A DNA stretch of 40,897 nt from Candidatus Nitrosopumilus sp. (GTDB taxonomy: Archaea > Thermoproteota > Nitrososphaeria > Nitrososphaerales > Nitrosopumilaceae). Positions 39,456 to 40,897 of the stretch are shown here, one piece after another. The DNA lies in the NCBI GenBank assembly GCA_028351415.1, contig JAOMJV010000001.1:1-40897 (forward strand), in the 5' to 3' direction. The notes below the pieces were generated by a model. That model had not been told where the DNA came from, made no database searches, and saw nothing but the letters and a program-made list of their open reading frames with translations. The position numbers and the translations under genes were made by a program. Numbering within the stretch: the first letter of the stretch is position 1; each line of letters begins with the position of its first letter.

Positions 39456-40856
39456 TTGAAACTCGTTTTAAAATATGGTGGAACCTCAATCTCCAACACA
39501 AAAAATATTCAATTAATCTGTAAGCATGTTAGTGAACTATCTAAAAAACATCAAATTGCAATAGTTTGTTCTGCAACAAGTGGAACTACTGATGATTTAA
39601 TTGAAATATCTGAATCTATAAAAAAAGAAAATAAATCTAAGGCAGAACAACTTGCCTCAAAAATTATCAATCGACATAATCAATTAGCAAAACAAACTAT
39701 CAAAAAATCTGATATTCAAAAAAAATTATTAGTAAAATTAAATGAAGATTTTACAGAACTACTTGCATTGATAGATGGTTTGGTTTTGTTAGGAGAAGTA
39801 ACATCCAGATCAATGGATTATTTAATTTCATTTGGTGAAAGATTATCTATAAAATTAATTGCTGCTGCAATTAATGATTTATCAAAAAAATCAATTTCTT
39901 TAACTGGTAAGGAAGTAGGTATTGTAACTGATTCTAATTTCGGTGAATCAAAACCGCTTATAGATACAACTAGATTGAGAGTATCAAAATGTATTGATAA
40001 TTTATTTTCTAAAAAAGTAATTCCTGTAATTGGAGGATTTGCAGGTGCAGATCAACATGGACATACAACTACATTTGGTAGAGGAGGTTCTGATTATTCA
40101 GCAACTATCATTGGTTCTTGTATCAAAGCAGATGAAATTTGGTTAATGAGTGATGTTGATGGACTAATGACTGCAGATCCAAAAATTGTTAAAAATGCAA
40201 AGTTACTCAAAGAAGTTTCATATGTTGAAGCAATTGAAATGGCTTTGTTTGGTGCAAAACAAATTCATCCAAGAACATTTGAGCCTCTATTGACAAAAAA
40301 AATCCCCATGAAAATTAGAAGTTCTCTTATGACAAATAATGAGGGAACTTTAGTAAGCGCATCACCTTCTGCATCTGTAAAAAATACTGTAAAATGTGTC
40401 AGTAATATTCGTAACAATGGACTAATAGATATTCAGAATGGACAGATTGGAACGCCTGGAACTGCATCTAAAATATTTGCAACTTTAGCAAAAGCTGAAA
40501 TTAATGTTATGATGATTTCTCAAAATCCTTCTGAGTCAAGTATTACAATCGTAGTAAAAAATACTGATCTTGATAAAGCTGTTAGCATATTGGAAATGGA
40601 TCTCTTAGGAAAAATCATTAAAAAATTAGAAGTTACTACTGGAGTATCTATTATTGCATTAATTGGATCTGGAATGAGAGGAACAATTGGTGTTGCATCA
40701 AAAGTTTTTACTGCAATTGAGAAAAACAAGGTCAATGTATCTATGATTACTCAAGGTTCATCAGAACTTAACCTTGCATTAGTAGTAAAAAATTCTGATA
40801 CAAATACAGCAGTACGTGCAATACATGACGCATTTACACTTGATAAAATCAATTAG
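39456..40856 (+). CDS. lysC: Aspartokinase
   Basis: Phosphorylates aspartate, the first step toward lysine, threonine and methionine. It has 466 residues with N-terminal VLKYGGTSI (kinase loop), TTFGRGGSDYSATI and EIWLMSDVDGLMTADPK, then two C-terminal ACT domains (about 310-385 and 390-466) that usually mediate feedback inhibition by end products. Start is TTG, with a TATA-like element in place. Located 35 bp after pcn on the same strand, but metabolically unrelated. Confidence 0.95.
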   Translation: MKLVLKYGGTSISNTKNIQLICKHVSELSKKHQIAIVCSATSGTTDDLIEISESIKKENKSKAEQLASKIINRHNQLAKQTIKKSDIQKKLLVKLNEDFTELLALIDGLVLLGEVTSRSMDYLISFGERLSIKLIAAAINDLSKKSISLTGKEVGIVTDSNFGESKPLIDTTRLRVSKCIDNLFSKKVIPVIGGFAGADQHGHTTTFGRGGSDYSATIIGSCIKADEIWLMSDVDGLMTADPKIVKNAKLLKEVSYVEAIEMALFGAKQIHPRTFEPLLTKKIPMKIRSSLMTNNEGTLVSASPSASVKNTVKCVSNIRNNGLIDIQNGQIGTPGTASKIFATLAKAEINVMMISQNPSESSITIVVKNTDLDKAVSILEMDLLGKIIKKLEVTTGVSIIALIGSGMRGTIGVASKVFTAIEKNKVNVSMITQGSSELNLALVVKNSDTNTAVRAIHDAFTLDKIN

Positions 40857-40897
40857 GACACGCTAAACGGATAAATTAGTTAAGAAAAAAATTATTT
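40857..40897. other. Right-end spacer
   Basis: The last 41 bases follow the aspartokinase stop codon. They end in an A-run then ATTATTT, and contain no gene that I can see. Confidence 0.6.

Noticed and set aside
1-40897. Mobile elements or foreign islands.
   Set aside because: I saw no transposase, integrase, terminal inverted repeats or phage genes. The only tRNA gene has no flanking duplication that I could find.

Overview
The window is a piece of chromosome from an archaeon, most likely a Nitrosopumilus-like ammonia-oxidising member of the Nitrososphaerota (Thaumarchaeota). The grounds are: both subunits of the archaeal D-family polymerase, Orc1/Cdc6, GINS51, PCNA, Rpo11 and TFS; a group II chaperonin; GGGP synthase for ether lipids; a cobalamin-pathway methylase (CbiE); secreted proteins with a CFI-box C-terminus; very AT-rich DNA; and TATA-like elements about 26-29 nt ahead of many start codons, including TTG and GTG starts, which points to (near-)leaderless mRNAs. 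The genus is inferred. I see no insertion sequence, prophage, integrase or CRISPR array; this looks like core chromosome.

Layout. 1-5.9 kb: a truncated secreted cyclophilin, a PH-like protein, CbiE, a SpoIIM-type membrane protein, PolD small subunit, and Orc1/Cdc6 convergent with it. 5.94-6.43 kb: a gene-free, repeat-rich block with two good origin recognition boxes, two weaker ones, an AT-rich stretch and six TGTTAAC-type boxes; I read this as a replication origin. 6.4-8.3 kb: four small regulators (winged-helix, AbrB, membrane-anchored winged-helix, and an HTH-like protein) among operator-like repeat arrays. 8.3-18.5 kb: GGGP synthase, PolD large subunit, SHMT, thermosome, glutamine synthetase 1, GINS51 and small membrane or zinc-finger proteins. 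18.6-20.7 kb: an SDR and an SQR-like flavoprotein. 20.8-27.2 kb: a tRNA-maturation neighbourhood: tRNA-Pro(GGG) without encoded CCA, a Ser/Thr kinase overlapping the CCA-adding enzyme, the UPF0200/UPF0201 pair, and an overlapping prs/Trm-G10/RNase Z operon. 27.2-32.0 kb: an MscS channel divergent from a KamA-family aminomutase and glutamine synthetase 2. 32-38 kb: accessory genes, including a J-domain protein with HSD in place of HPD, an Asp-ligand ferredoxin, a RecA-like protein without a P-loop, a class V aminotransferase, a RAM-domain protein, a dual-specificity phosphatase and a tandem pair of roughly 50-residue paralogues. 38-40.9 kb: rpo11-tfs-pcn-lysC.

How the genes fit together. Initiator, PolD (both subunits), GINS and clamp lie within 36 kb of a candidate origin. 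The most novel functional lead is MscS/KamA/GlnA2. In an ungapped alignment (from memory) the KamA homologue has replaced both aspartates that bind the lysine side chain, one by arginine. The neighbouring glutamine synthetase differs from its paralogue in the glutamate-binding loop. Together these suggest a beta-glutamate/beta-glutamine osmolyte pathway next to an osmotic release valve. This is a hypothesis.
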